Of a stretch of 64,000 bases of DNA, positions 51,996 to 60,552 are shown one piece after another (the first letter of the stretch is position 1; every line of letters starts with the position of its first letter). The translations under genes and the position numbers were made by a program. Under the pieces are notes generated by a model. That model saw only the letters and a list, made by a program, of their open reading frames with translations, searched no databases and had not been told where the DNA came from. Origin of the DNA: Natrialba swarupiae. Its GTDB lineage: Archaea > Halobacteriota > Halobacteria > Halobacteriales > Natrialbaceae. The DNA is taken from positions 1 through 64,000 of the forward strand of contig NZ_VTAW01000013.1 of NCBI RefSeq assembly GCF_008245225.1. The letters are read 5' to 3'.

Positions 51996-52603
51996 CGCTC
52001 GATCAGCTTCGACCGTACATCTCGCGATTTCTCGATCCGTTCGTGAAGGGGTTCGACCGGATCGGGATGACACCCGACGGCGTAAGCGTGCTGGCGTTTT
52101 TCATGGCGATACTCGCGGCGGTCGCGTTCGTACTCGGCGGGCGCGCGGATCCGGTCTGGTACGTCGGGGCGGCGGCGCTGGTCTTTCTGAACGGCTGGCT
52201 CGATATCGTCGACGGCGCGCTCGCGCGCGAACAGGCGGTCGCCTCGCCCGGCGGCGACCTCCTCGATCACGTTCTCGATCGGTACGCCGACATCGTCGTC
52301 ATCGGTGGCCTCGCAGCAGGGGTCGGCGACTACCTGCTGGGCTTTCTCGCGGTCACCGGCGTCGTCATGACCTCGTATCTGGGGACGCAGGCCCAAGCCG
52401 TCGGTCTCGATCGCGTTTACGGCGGCCTCGTCGGTCGGGCAGACCGGTTGGCGATCATCGGCGTCGTCGGCGTTCTCGCGTACCCCTTCTCGGGGACGTA
52501 CGGCGGCCTCACGCTCGTCGGCTGGCTGCTCGCCTTCCTCGCTGTCGTCGGTCACCTCACTGCCCTCCAGCGGTTCTTCTACTCCTGGAGCGCACTCGAG
52601 TAG
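51992..52603 (+). CDS. CDP-alcohol phosphatidyltransferase
   Basis: 203 residues from GTG 51992. DIVDGALAREQAVASPGGD then LLDHVLDRYAD is the family motif D-x2-DG-x2-AR-x(n)-G-x3-D-x3-D in the cytoplasmic loop after TM2. About six hydrophobic segments. It joins a polar alcohol phosphate such as inositol phosphate to CDP-archaeol; the exact alcohol is uncertain. Confidence 0.9.
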   Translation: MTLDQLRPYISRFLDPFVKGFDRIGMTPDGVSVLAFFMAILAAVAFVLGGRADPVWYVGAAALVFLNGWLDIVDGALAREQAVASPGGDLLDHVLDRYADIVVIGGLAAGVGDYLLGFLAVTGVVMTSYLGTQAQAVGLDRVYGGLVGRADRLAIIGVVGVLAYPFSGTYGGLTLVGWLLAFLAVVGHLTALQRFFYSWSALE

Positions 52604-52657
52604 GATTGCATCGCTCTCGCCGCATGGTTTATCACTCGGCGCGATATAGGTGCGCAC

Positions 52658-53209
52658 ATGGTTCAGTGTGAGATGTGTGGCGCCGAGACGTCGTCTCCGA
52701 AGACCATCAAAGTCGAGGGTGCGAAACTCGACGTGTGTTCGAACTGCACCGACTTCGGCACGGAGGTCAAACAGCCCTCGAGCTCGAGTACGTCCACGAA
52801 GTACTCGACCGGATCGAGTTCCTCCGGAGGGTCGAGCAGTTCGAGTTCGAGTTCGAGTGCGTCCGCGAGCTCGTCGACGAGTTCCAGCTCCGGTGGCTCT
52901 CCCCGGTCCGATATGTTCGACGACATGGACCAACTCGTCGCCGACTACGACGACAGCGTACGCAACGCCCGCGAGGGGAAGGGGCTCAGCCAGTCGGATC
53001 TCGCCAACGAACTTAATGAGAAGGCGAGTCTCATCCGCAAGATCGAACGCGGCGATACGCTCCCGAGCGACCGCGTCCAGTCGAAACTCGAGCGGTTCCT
53101 CGAGATCGACCTGAGCGCCGAGGGTGGCTCAGGTGAGGACTCCGAGTGGTCCGGGGGCTCCTCGTCCGGCAGTTACACGCTCGGAGACGTCGTCAAGCGA
53201 AAGGACTGA
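52658..53209 (+). CDS. Archaeal multiprotein bridging factor 1 (aMBF1)
   Basis: 183 residues. An N-terminal zinc ribbon (CEMCGAETSS, VCSNC) and a C-terminal Cro/C1 helix-turn-helix (KGLSQSDLANELNEKASLIRKIERGD, by parts) are joined by a Ser-rich linker of about 50 residues. MBF1 interacts with ribosomes and with TBP. The Ser-Ser/Ser-Gly linker is unusually long here. Confidence 0.93.
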   Translation: MVQCEMCGAETSSPKTIKVEGAKLDVCSNCTDFGTEVKQPSSSSTSTKYSTGSSSSGGSSSSSSSSSASASSSTSSSSGGSPRSDMFDDMDQLVADYDDSVRNAREGKGLSQSDLANELNEKASLIRKIERGDTLPSDRVQSKLERFLEIDLSAEGGSGEDSEWSGGSSSGSYTLGDVVKRKD

Positions 53210-53287
53210 CCGACACGCTCCGTTCGCGAGGCGTATCTCTGTCGACAACTCGCAAGCTATTTCTTCGACGGGGATCGGATACTCCGT

Positions 53288-53935
53288 ATGTTCATCCTCG
53301 TCAACCTGAAGACGTATCCGTGTGATCCGGTCGCCGTCGCCGAAGCGGTCCGCGACGTCGACGAGTCCACCGACGTCGCTCGCGTCGCCGTTGCCCCCCA
53401 GGCCACACACCTCGAGCGCGTCGCCGAGACAGGGGCCGAGACGTGGGCTCAGCACGTCGATCCCATCGACTACGGGAGCAACACCGGCCATACGCTGGCC
53501 GAGACGGTCGCCGACGCCGGTGCCGTCGGGACGTTGATCAACCACTCCGAACGCCGCCTGAAACTCGCTGACGTTGACGGTGCCGTCGAGGCTGCCGACC
53601 GGGCGGGTCTCGAGACGGTCGTCTGTGCGAACAACCCCGCCCAGATCGGTGCTGCGGCCGCGCTCGAGCCGGACGCCGTCGCCGTCGAGCCGCCCGAACT
53701 CATCGGAACCGGAACGCCGGTCAGTCAGGCCGACCCGGAGATCGTCGAGGGTGCCGTCGCCGCCGCGGCCAACGTGGATTCCGACGTTTCGGTCCTCTGT
53801 GGTGCCGGTATCAGCACCGGGGACGACGTCGTCGCCGCGGGCGAGCTCGGCTCGGAGGGCGTCTTGTTGGCAAGCGGCGTCGCGAAAGCGGACGACCCGA
53901 CGGCCGCGCTTTCGGATCTCGTCGATCCGCTCTAA
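53288..53935 (+). CDS. tpiA: Triosephosphate isomerase
   Basis: 215 residues, the short archaeal type. LVNLKTYP holds the substrate lysine, INHSERRLK the catalytic-region His/Ser, and [12 protein letters not shown] the catalytic Glu. [10 protein letters not shown] and [11 protein letters not shown] bind phosphate. Converts DHAP and glyceraldehyde 3-phosphate. Confidence 0.96.
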   Translation: MFILVNLKTYPCDPVAVAEAVRDVDESTDVARVAVAPQATHLERVAETGAETWAQHVDPIDYGSNTGHTLAETVADAGAVGTLINHSERRLKLADVDGAVEAADRAGLETVVCANNPAQIGAAAALEPDAVAVEPPELIGTGTPVSQADPEIVEGAVAAAANVDSDVSVLCGAGISTGDDVVAAGELGSEGVLLASGVAKADDPTAALSDLVDPL

Positions 53936-53976
53936 CTGCCACGGTGTTTTTCGTCGCTCCGGCCGAACACCGTCGT

Positions 53977-54351
53977 ATGACCGGAGATCCGCCCATCGCC
54001 GTCACCCTCGAGAACCGACTCATGAGCCACGGGATCTACGTCCTCGAGGTCGAGTGGGACGAACCCAGCTCGGAGACCGACTTCCACCTCACGTACGAGG
54101 TCGTCACCGACGCTCCGCGAGTGACGAGCGACGAGGTCGGAACGGTCGTCCGGACCGTGCTCGCGATCGCGGACGAACGGGGGTGGTCGCCGGGCCACCT
54201 CGAGGCCACCTCCCGCGGGACTGACGGCTCGCTTCGGGGACGCTGGCGCGTCGAACGCGACTGGTTCGACGATCTCCACGCCGAACTGACGGAATCCGAG
54301 TTCTCCCGACGGATCCTCGAGACGGTAACGACGGGTTCGGTCGACGAGTAG
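53977..54351 (+). CDS. Haloarchaeal protein of unknown function
   Basis: 124 residues from ATG 53977. An alpha/beta domain with IYVLEVEWDEPS, YEVVTDAPRVTSDEVGTVVRTVLAIAD and GRWRVERDWFD. Codon use is normal. Not recognised. Confidence 0.6.
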   Translation: MTGDPPIAVTLENRLMSHGIYVLEVEWDEPSSETDFHLTYEVVTDAPRVTSDEVGTVVRTVLAIADERGWSPGHLEATSRGTDGSLRGRWRVERDWFDDLHAELTESEFSRRILETVTTGSVDE

Positions 54352-54394
54352 ATACATTAATTAAACTCGAAGTCGTACACGTTGTAACCGATAA

Positions 54395-55006
54395 ATGACC
54401 GGAGAACAGGTGTACGTTTCGCACGCTCCGTCGGACCTCGAGCTCGTCCAGACGCTGTTCTCGACGGTCAAGAACCTCCCGTTCGACGTTCATATCGCAC
54501 TCGAAGAGGTCGATTCGAATCGCACGCGGGATCGACTCGAGAGTCGCATTCCCGACAGCGATGTCGTCGTCGCGGTGTTGACCGACCGGTCGGCCGACTC
54601 CCGGTGGGTCAACCAGGAGATCGGCTACGCGCGCGCCGAAAGGATCCCGATCTTTCCGGTGTACACCGACGAACGCCATCGCGGTGGATATCTCGCCGAC
54701 ATCGAGGGGATGTCGATCAAACGAGACGACCTCTCACGAACTATCTGCGAGTTACTCGGCGGTCTCAGACACATTCTCGAGCCGATCGGACCGCTCTCGG
54801 TTCCCAACTGGTTCATGCGGTTTCCCTGTACGACCGACGGCTGTCCGGAACAGGTCGTCCTCGAGATCGACGCGCCACAGTCGAAACTCTGGAAACAACA
54901 CCGTCACGGCAAGCCGCTGGCGGTAACCTGTTCAGCGTGTGGGGGGACGTACTACTTCAACCCGGCGACGCTCGGGTTCATCCGTCGTGACCCCGCGACA
55001 CAGTGA
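54395..55006 (+). CDS. TIR-domain protein with C-terminal zinc ribbon
   Basis: 203 residues. Residues 1-135 are TIR-like: VYVSHAPSDLELVQTL (box 1), DVVVAVLTDRSADSRWVNQEIGYA with the conserved Glu of TIR NADases, and IFPVYTDERHRGG. The C-terminus has CTTDGCPEQ and CSACGGTYYFN, a four-Cys zinc ribbon. TIR proteins often sense infection or act as NADases in defence; this one is single and lacks an obvious partner. Confidence 0.72.
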   Translation: MTGEQVYVSHAPSDLELVQTLFSTVKNLPFDVHIALEEVDSNRTRDRLESRIPDSDVVVAVLTDRSADSRWVNQEIGYARAERIPIFPVYTDERHRGGYLADIEGMSIKRDDLSRTICELLGGLRHILEPIGPLSVPNWFMRFPCTTDGCPEQVVLEIDAPQSKLWKQHRHGKPLAVTCSACGGTYYFNPATLGFIRRDPATQ

Positions 55007-55440
55007 TCGTCGTCCAAGAGCCGATCGTTGATGTCGGAATTACCCGCGTCAGTCGTGTCCGGGTCCACGGCGAGGACGTCCCGGGCTCTGGGCGCTGGCA
55101 ATTCGCGCTCGAGGCGATACCGTCGCCAACCACAGCCACTGTCTCGTCTTCGAGAGGATGGGCGGCGATGCGTTCGCGATTTCGGAGTCGCGGGGGTGGC
55201 TCGTAAGGGACGCCTACCGTGTCCACTGGATCCGACGAGCGGGGAAGATCCGTTGAACGGTGCCGATAACGAAGTGTCCGGTGGCCGACCCGTGGTGTGC
55301 GAGGATTTACCTCGCACGGACGCCCCGTCCGTTGGACGACGCTCGGCGACCCTCGGTCGCCGGGGGTTCCCTCTCCTGTCGGTCTCGAGGTCGACGATCG
55401 AACCGGGAAGACGATATGTCGAGCGGACAAACCCGATCGT
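55007..55440. other. 434-bp gap with hairpin
   Basis: gtgcgagg-attta-cctcgcac (55297-55317) is a perfect 8-bp stem. No credible ORF; several overlapping frames lack third-position bias. Confidence 0.45.
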
Positions 55441-55860
55441 ATGATCACAATAGCCGAACGAAACGCCGGCGGTCGGCCCATCGACCGGCAAACGATCGGG
55501 CTTGCCGTCGCCGATGTCGGATTGCTGACCGCACTGGTTACTGCTGGCGGACTCACCCACGGCCTCGATCCGATTGCCGACCCGCTCTCTACCCTCGAGA
55601 CGGTCGTCCCCTTCGTGGCCGGTTGGCTCGTCGTCGCGGTGATCGCTGGACTGTACACGGCCGATCGATCGTCGGCGATTCGAACGATTCGATTGGTGGC
55701 GGTTACGTGGCTCGGTGGTGCCAACATCGGGTTTCTCCTGCGAGGGTCACCGTATTTCGAGGGAGGGATCACGTGGCCGTTCCCGCTCGTGATGACTGGG
55801 CTGGGGCTGATCGTGCTCGTCGGCTGGCGTCTGGTGGTCGTCGCACTGGAATCTCCGTGA
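55441..55860 (+). CDS. DUF3054-family membrane protein
   Basis: 139 residues from ATG 55441. Four hydrophobic segments, with GLAVADVGLLTALV, TVVPFVAGWLVVA and VTWLGGANIGFLLRG, matching DUF3054. Function unknown. Confidence 0.8.
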   Translation: MITIAERNAGGRPIDRQTIGLAVADVGLLTALVTAGGLTHGLDPIADPLSTLETVVPFVAGWLVVAVIAGLYTADRSSAIRTIRLVAVTWLGGANIGFLLRGSPYFEGGITWPFPLVMTGLGLIVLVGWRLVVVALESP

Positions 55861-56164
55861 CTCGGACAACCATTCATATTTCGAGAACGTACCGGCTTCG
55901 AATGAGCAACCATCCTCGACCAGGACGTGTTGGGGCCGGATCGACGAGACAGTAGCCGACGTTCTCCGCTGGTATCGTCCGATTTCGGTGCTCGATCGCA
56001 GTTCTCTCTCCGAAGTTCGCTTGACGATCGAGTGGTCGAAACACCGATGGCTGTTCTATAACTTATGAGAAACCAATGCGACGAATATGTGTCACAAATG
56101 AGTCCAGTACTGGCCAATTATGGGAAACACTTATATGCGTATTTGCCATAGTATAGGATAGATT

Positions 56165-56380
56165 ATGACTGGATATTACGACATTGTTCTCGGACTCATC
56201 CCAGTCGCACTGCTCGGGATCACCGCTTCCCTCTCCCTGGTCGGCCTTTCGTTAACGGCAGCGGTACCGATCGGTGCGTTCGTCGCGATGGGGATCATCG
56301 GTCACGCAATGTTCGTAAACACCCCCGCGGACGGCTCGGACGAAGCCCAGTCGTCCCGTCCCCCGCTCAACGCGGATTGA
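56165..56380 (+). CDS. Small two-TM membrane protein, DUF7333-like
   Basis: 71 residues from ATG 56165, about 30 bp after a TATA-like cttatatg. Two hydrophobic segments then a polar tail. Matches, from memory, haloarchaeal DUF7333. Confidence 0.6.
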   Translation: MTGYYDIVLGLIPVALLGITASLSLVGLSLTAAVPIGAFVAMGIIGHAMFVNTPADGSDEAQSSRPPLNAD

Positions 56381-56521
56381 GACAACTATCCGTCTACCTG
56401 CCTGTCACCAGTCTCGTCATCCTCGCTTGCGTTGCCGTATGAACTTGATTCGTACACTCTTTCTCACTAGCTACGCGACTATCCTCCCCGATGGCCGGAG
56501 ACACGCCGATGGCCGAGCGAC

Positions 56522-56688
56522 GACGAGATCATCGCCTTCAACGGCGGCGAAACCGGCATCGAGACCGTCGCCGTAGCCTCGATGTTGTACGAGAAGGGCC
56601 ACGCAGGCGGCTGTGGGCAGAACTCGAGTTCACACCGACGACCGAGGCGCTTTCGGGGACGATGTCGGACGGGTCGGGATCCACCTGA
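56522..56688 (+). pseudogene. Frame-disrupted gene fragment
   Basis: DEIIAFNGGETGIETVAVAS and EKGHAGG read well in one frame, then LWAELEFTPTTEALSG in another, with a shift near 56613. No start or promoter. An ancestral protein cannot be named; the rest of the 56381-56806 gap shows nothing. Confidence 0.4.
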
Positions 56689-56806
56689 CCTCCGTTCGGT
56701 CGCATCAGGTATCGAGATCATACCGGACGGTCAACACCGTGTTTCGACGGATTCGTGGCCGTTAGCGACCGGGGGTTCAAACGGTCGCTTCCCGTACGAT
56801 CCCTGT

Positions 56807-57823
56807 ATGTCCCGCGCGGCGGAACTCGTATCCGTCCTCGAGGTGGCCGAGTCGGTGGCGATCGTCTGTCACGACAATCCAGACCCCGACTGTCTTGCCA
56901 GCGCGCTCGCTCTGGAGGCAATCGCGGAGGACATCGGTGTCGACGACGTGATCATCGTCTACGGTGGCGAGATCTCCCACCAGCAAAACCGGGCGTTCGT
57001 CAACATGCTCGACATCGCTCTTCGACCGATCGACGAGGTCGACGTCGAAGCGTCCGACTGTATCGCGTTCGTCGATCACGCAATCCCCGGCGAGAACTCG
57101 CAGCTGTTGGCCCACGTCGAACCCGATATCGTCGTCGACCACCATCCGGGCGAGTCCGCCGGCGCGACCGTCGAGGACGTCCGGACGAGATACGGTGCGA
57201 CCGCGACGATTTTCGTCGAGTACCTGTGGGAACTCGAGGTCGAACTGACGACTCGACTCGCGTCTGCCCTGCTCTTTGCCCTCCATCGTGAGCGCCTAGA
57301 TTTCGTTCGCGATCCCACGAGACGGGAGTACGAGGCGGCGCTTTCGGTGTACCCTGTAGCGGACCTCGAGGCGCTCGAACAGCTCTACGGCAGCGCGTTC
57401 TCGCCGGGAACGATCGACGCGATCGGCTGTGCGATCCGCTCACGCGAGCGTCGTGGCTCCTCGCTCGTCGCCAGCGTGGGGACGACCTCCGAGACTGACG
57501 CGCTTCCGCAGGCGGCGGACTTTCTGCTCAACCTGGAAGGCGTCGACACCGTCCTCGCCTACGGGATCGTCGGTCGGACGATTCGAGTCAGCGCGCGGTC
57601 GATCGACCCACGAATCCACATCGGCGAAACCCTCCAGGATGGGTTCGGCGAGTTCGGTGCCATCGGCGGCCACCACGATATGGCCGGCGGACGGATCGAT
57701 CTCGGCCTCTTTGGCGACGACGCCGGCGACGAGAAACAGCTGCTCGAGTTCGTCGGCGGCCGCCTGACCCGGCGGTTCTTCGACGCGTTGAATCTCGACG
57801 ATCCACGAGACGGACCGCCGTGA
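56807..57823 (+). CDS. DHH-family phosphoesterase (NrnA-like)
   Basis: 338 residues from ATG 56807. CHDNPDPDCLASALAL, AFVDHA, VVDHHPGES and GGHHDMAGG are the DHH and DHHA1 motifs. Likely a nanoRNase, pAp phosphatase or cyclic-dinucleotide phosphodiesterase. No CBS or other sensory domain. Confidence 0.88.
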   Translation: MSRAAELVSVLEVAESVAIVCHDNPDPDCLASALALEAIAEDIGVDDVIIVYGGEISHQQNRAFVNMLDIALRPIDEVDVEASDCIAFVDHAIPGENSQLLAHVEPDIVVDHHPGESAGATVEDVRTRYGATATIFVEYLWELEVELTTRLASALLFALHRERLDFVRDPTRREYEAALSVYPVADLEALEQLYGSAFSPGTIDAIGCAIRSRERRGSSLVASVGTTSETDALPQAADFLLNLEGVDTVLAYGIVGRTIRVSARSIDPRIHIGETLQDGFGEFGAIGGHHDMAGGRIDLGLFGDDAGDEKQLLEFVGGRLTRRFFDALNLDDPRDGPP

Positions 57824-57854
57824 CGATTCTCCGCTCGTGACACGTCGGTACGGT

Positions 57855-58316
57855 TCACTCGATGTCGATCGTCTGTGCGTTGTCGTCCGACTCGAGTGTG
57901 GGGAGACGGATGGTGAGGACGCCGTTGTTGAGGGTGGCATCGACGCCGTCGGCGTCGACAACGGCAGGGAGTCGGACCTGGCGGCTGAACGATCGCAGCT
58001 CGCGCTCGCGACGGATGTACGTCTCCTCGTCGACCTGATCGGTCTCCCGTGCTCGCTCGCCTCTGATCTTGAGCGTCTCGCCAGTCAGGTTGATCTCGAG
58101 GTCGTCGGTCTCGTAGCCGGGGACGTCGACGGTGACGACGAACTCCTCGCCCTCCTCGGCGACGTCCAGGCTGGTCGCCGACCCCCGCATCGAGAGGTCG
58201 AGACGGCTTCGGTCGTCGACCGCTGTCTCCCACGATCGAGCCGCCGTCTCGAGTTGACGCGCGAGTCGGTCGAACAGTTCCCCGATTTCGTCGAACGGGC
58301 CGGAACGGCCTGCCAT
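57855..58316 (-). CDS. Hsp20/alpha-crystallin small heat-shock protein
   Basis: 153 residues from ATG 58316. VTVDVPGYETDDLEINL, ERELRSFSRQVRLPAVVD and GVLTIRLPTL delimit the alpha-crystallin domain with an N-terminal helical region. An ATP-independent holdase. It converges with the DHH gene. Confidence 0.93.
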   Translation of the reverse strand: MAGRSGPFDEIGELFDRLARQLETAARSWETAVDDRSRLDLSMRGSATSLDVAEEGEEFVVTVDVPGYETDDLEINLTGETLKIRGERARETDQVDEETYIRRERELRSFSRQVRLPAVVDADGVDATLNNGVLTIRLPTLESDDNAQTIDIE

Positions 58317-58519
58317 TGCTATCACCTAGTGGATGTTCGTCGTGGACGGCGAAAAAGTCATCTCAATCCCACCTGACGGTCGTCGAATCGAACAGGAACG
58401 AACTGGACGACACTCGTCACGAACGGATCGACCACTCGTCCAGCAAAACGTACGTGGCGGTGCCGGCGAAACCGTGGACGGGGCGGGGAGTTTTATCTGC
58501 GGTCGGTGTAGCCTCGAGT

Positions 58520-59200
58520 ATGACACAAGCACTGTTCGTCGTCAGCGAGGAGGGATACTGGGGAGAGGAGTGTGTCGACCCCCTCGAGACGCTCTCGGCG
58601 GCGGGAGTCGAGATCACGGTCGCGACGCCGTCGGGGAGCCCGCCGGTGATCGACGAACGATCGGTGGATCCCGAACAGGTCGGCGAGGAGACCACCGAAC
58701 ACGTCCGCGAGGTCCACGAGAGCGACGAGCGATTGAACGATCCGATCCCGCTCGCTCGAGCGAACGCCGAAGTCTACGACGCCGTCGTCTTCCCCGGCGG
58801 CCACGGCACCGAGTGGGACGTCAATCAGGACCACGACGCTCGCCGACTTCTACGGGAGACGGTCGAAGGGGACGACGGGAAAGCGCTAGTCGTCTGTCAC
58901 GCCGTCGGCATCCTCGCGTTCGCCCGCGATAGCCACGGTGCGTTCGTCGTCAACGGCCGCGATGTCACCGGATTTCCTAACGCGTGGGAGGAAGACATCG
59001 TCGACGAAAACGATTGCATGCCCGACGGCCGCAAACTCCCCTACTGGGTCGAAGACGAAGTACAGGCCGCCGGTGGGAACTGGGACGCCGAACTCGAGGC
59101 AGACACGAGCGTCACCGTCGACGGCGACCTCATTACCGCCCGCGGCCCGGGTTCGTCGAGCGCCGCCGGGGAGACGCTACTCGAGGAACTCGACCACTGA
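58520..59200 (+). CDS. DJ-1/PfpI family glutamine-amidotransferase-like protein
   Basis: 226 residues from ATG 58520. VVFPGGHGTEWD and the nucleophile elbow VVCHAVGILAFA (Cys-His) mark the DJ-1/PfpI superfamily, Hsp31-type. Possible glyoxalase III or chaperone; the Glu partner is in EEGYWGEE. Confidence 0.88.
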   Translation: MTQALFVVSEEGYWGEECVDPLETLSAAGVEITVATPSGSPPVIDERSVDPEQVGEETTEHVREVHESDERLNDPIPLARANAEVYDAVVFPGGHGTEWDVNQDHDARRLLRETVEGDDGKALVVCHAVGILAFARDSHGAFVVNGRDVTGFPNAWEEDIVDENDCMPDGRKLPYWVEDEVQAAGGNWDAELEADTSVTVDGDLITARGPGSSSAAGETLLEELDH

Positions 59201-59241
59201 TCACCTCGCCGATCGACCCACAGCGGAAAGAACGCCGGCGA

Positions 59242-59465
59242 TCAGGCTCCCGAGACCGAGCGGCGGCCGGCCCACTTCGCCTCAAGGAACTGGAGAACGA
59301 GATAGAGAACGAGAAACAGCCCCAGGACGATTGGTCCGACACCGTAGCCGATGACGAGCGTCAACATGGCCACCACACCGGTCCGTCCGTGTCGCGATCG
59401 ACCGCATCGACGTAGACGGCGTACGCGCCGACGATCGGGAGGACCAAAAACAGGATTCCGAACAT
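59242..59465 (-). pseudogene. Split small membrane protein (two overlapping ORFs)
   Basis: ORF 1 (59361-59465, 34 aa, MFGILFLVLPIVGAYAVYVD...WWPC) overlaps ORF 2 (59242-59367, 41 aa, MLTLVIGYGVGPIVLGLFLV...). Read through a single-base shift at the junction they make one ~75-residue two-TM protein, common in haloarchaea. Either a frameshift, a sequencing error, or two coupled microproteins. Confidence 0.5.
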
Positions 59466-59600
59466 GCAGTCTCGTTGACTCCTCAGACAGGTAACCGTTT
59501 CGAACGATCCTCAAAGCAAATCACGGGACAACGGACGACACCCTCCCAAGCGAAGGCCTGCAATCAGTTCCTTTTTACGCGGCGGGGCGGAATCTCGAGT

Positions 59601-59801
59601 ATGAGCTTCGAGGAAGACGACCACGTCGTCCTACACGACGAGCACAGCGAGTTCGACGGCGAAACCGGAACCGTCACCCAGACGATGGAGTCGATGTTCG
59701 GCGACGTCACCTACACCATCAGCTTCGAGGACGGACAGGAGGCAGGCGTCCCCGAGGACGCCCTCGAGGCCGCCGACGACGACGTCGACGACGAGGAGTA
59801 A
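59601..59801 (+). CDS. Small conserved acidic protein
   Basis: 66 residues from ATG 59601. DHVVLHDEHSEFDGETGTVTQ and YTISFEDGQEAGVPEDALE form an SH3/KOW-like barrel, as in other small haloarchaeal proteins. Function unknown. Confidence 0.7.
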   Translation: MSFEEDDHVVLHDEHSEFDGETGTVTQTMESMFGDVTYTISFEDGQEAGVPEDALEAADDDVDDEE

Positions 59802-59864
59802 CGTTATACACCCCTCGAGCCCGGAGACTCGAGGCGAGAACTCACAAGCCGTTCCGACCTGTAG

Positions 59865-60314
59865 ATGCCACAGATTCCGCTTCACTACGTCGATTTACGT
59901 ACGTTCTGTTACGCCACCGAGGACGAAAAGCGCGTCGAGGAGGCGCTTCGGACGTTCCTTCCCGAGGGCGACGACGAGCCGTTCGAGATCGAACGCGCCG
60001 AGAGCGAGGGCCACTACGGCGATCGTATTCTCGTCCTCTCAGCCCGGGTCGAGAACGCCGACGACGTCCGCCACGTCCTCTCGAGACTCGCCGACCTCGA
60101 GAGCTTCGAGACGCTGATCGACGAACTCGACGAACGGGTAACCGAGAACACGGAGTTTTTCCTCCGACTCGACAAACAGGCCGCCTTCAACGGCGACGTC
60201 CGCCTCGGCGATGGGATCACCTTCCGTGGAAAGGTCGAGGCCTATCCTGCCAAAAAAGAGCAGGCACTCGAGAACGCCGAGGAGGTCCTGACGCGCCTTC
60301 GAAACGAGGAGTGA
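59865..60314 (+). CDS. RNA-binding domain protein (COG1325)
   Basis: 149 residues. IPLHYVDLRTFCYATEDEKRVEEAL and FLRLDKQAAFNGDVRLGDG, by parts, match archaeal RNA-binding proteins of COG1325, linked to the exosome. Its TGA is the first part of palindromic copy C. Confidence 0.8.
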   Translation: MPQIPLHYVDLRTFCYATEDEKRVEEALRTFLPEGDDEPFEIERAESEGHYGDRILVLSARVENADDVRHVLSRLADLESFETLIDELDERVTENTEFFLRLDKQAAFNGDVRLGDGITFRGKVEAYPAKKEQALENAEEVLTRLRNEE

Positions 60315-60395
60315 TACGGATTGCTGTCCCTGTGTCCCGCCGCGCCCGGGACCCGTTCTCCGGGCGCGGTGGTACTGACGGACAGTAAACCGTAT
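60314..60395. repeat. Palindromic TGATACGG element, copy C
   Basis: 82 bp from atacggattgctgt to acagtaaaccgtat, with the cccggga core shared with copy A. Sits directly on the stop codon of the preceding gene. Confidence 0.8.
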
Positions 60396-60552
60396 AACGG
60401 GGATCACCGTCGGTATCCGAAGATCGTAGATCGGTTTCGGTCACCCCTGTCGTTGAATCGAACGCGGTAGCGTACGAATAATAGTTCCCCCTCCGTGGCG
60501 CTCGAGTGGCCAGCGGCCAAGAGTTATTCGTCTCGCTACCGTATAACACACG

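Noticed and set aside
54978-56117. 379-codon minus-strand ORF
   Set aside because: Overlaps the DUF3054 membrane gene and shows low-complexity Ser/Arg content without motifs.
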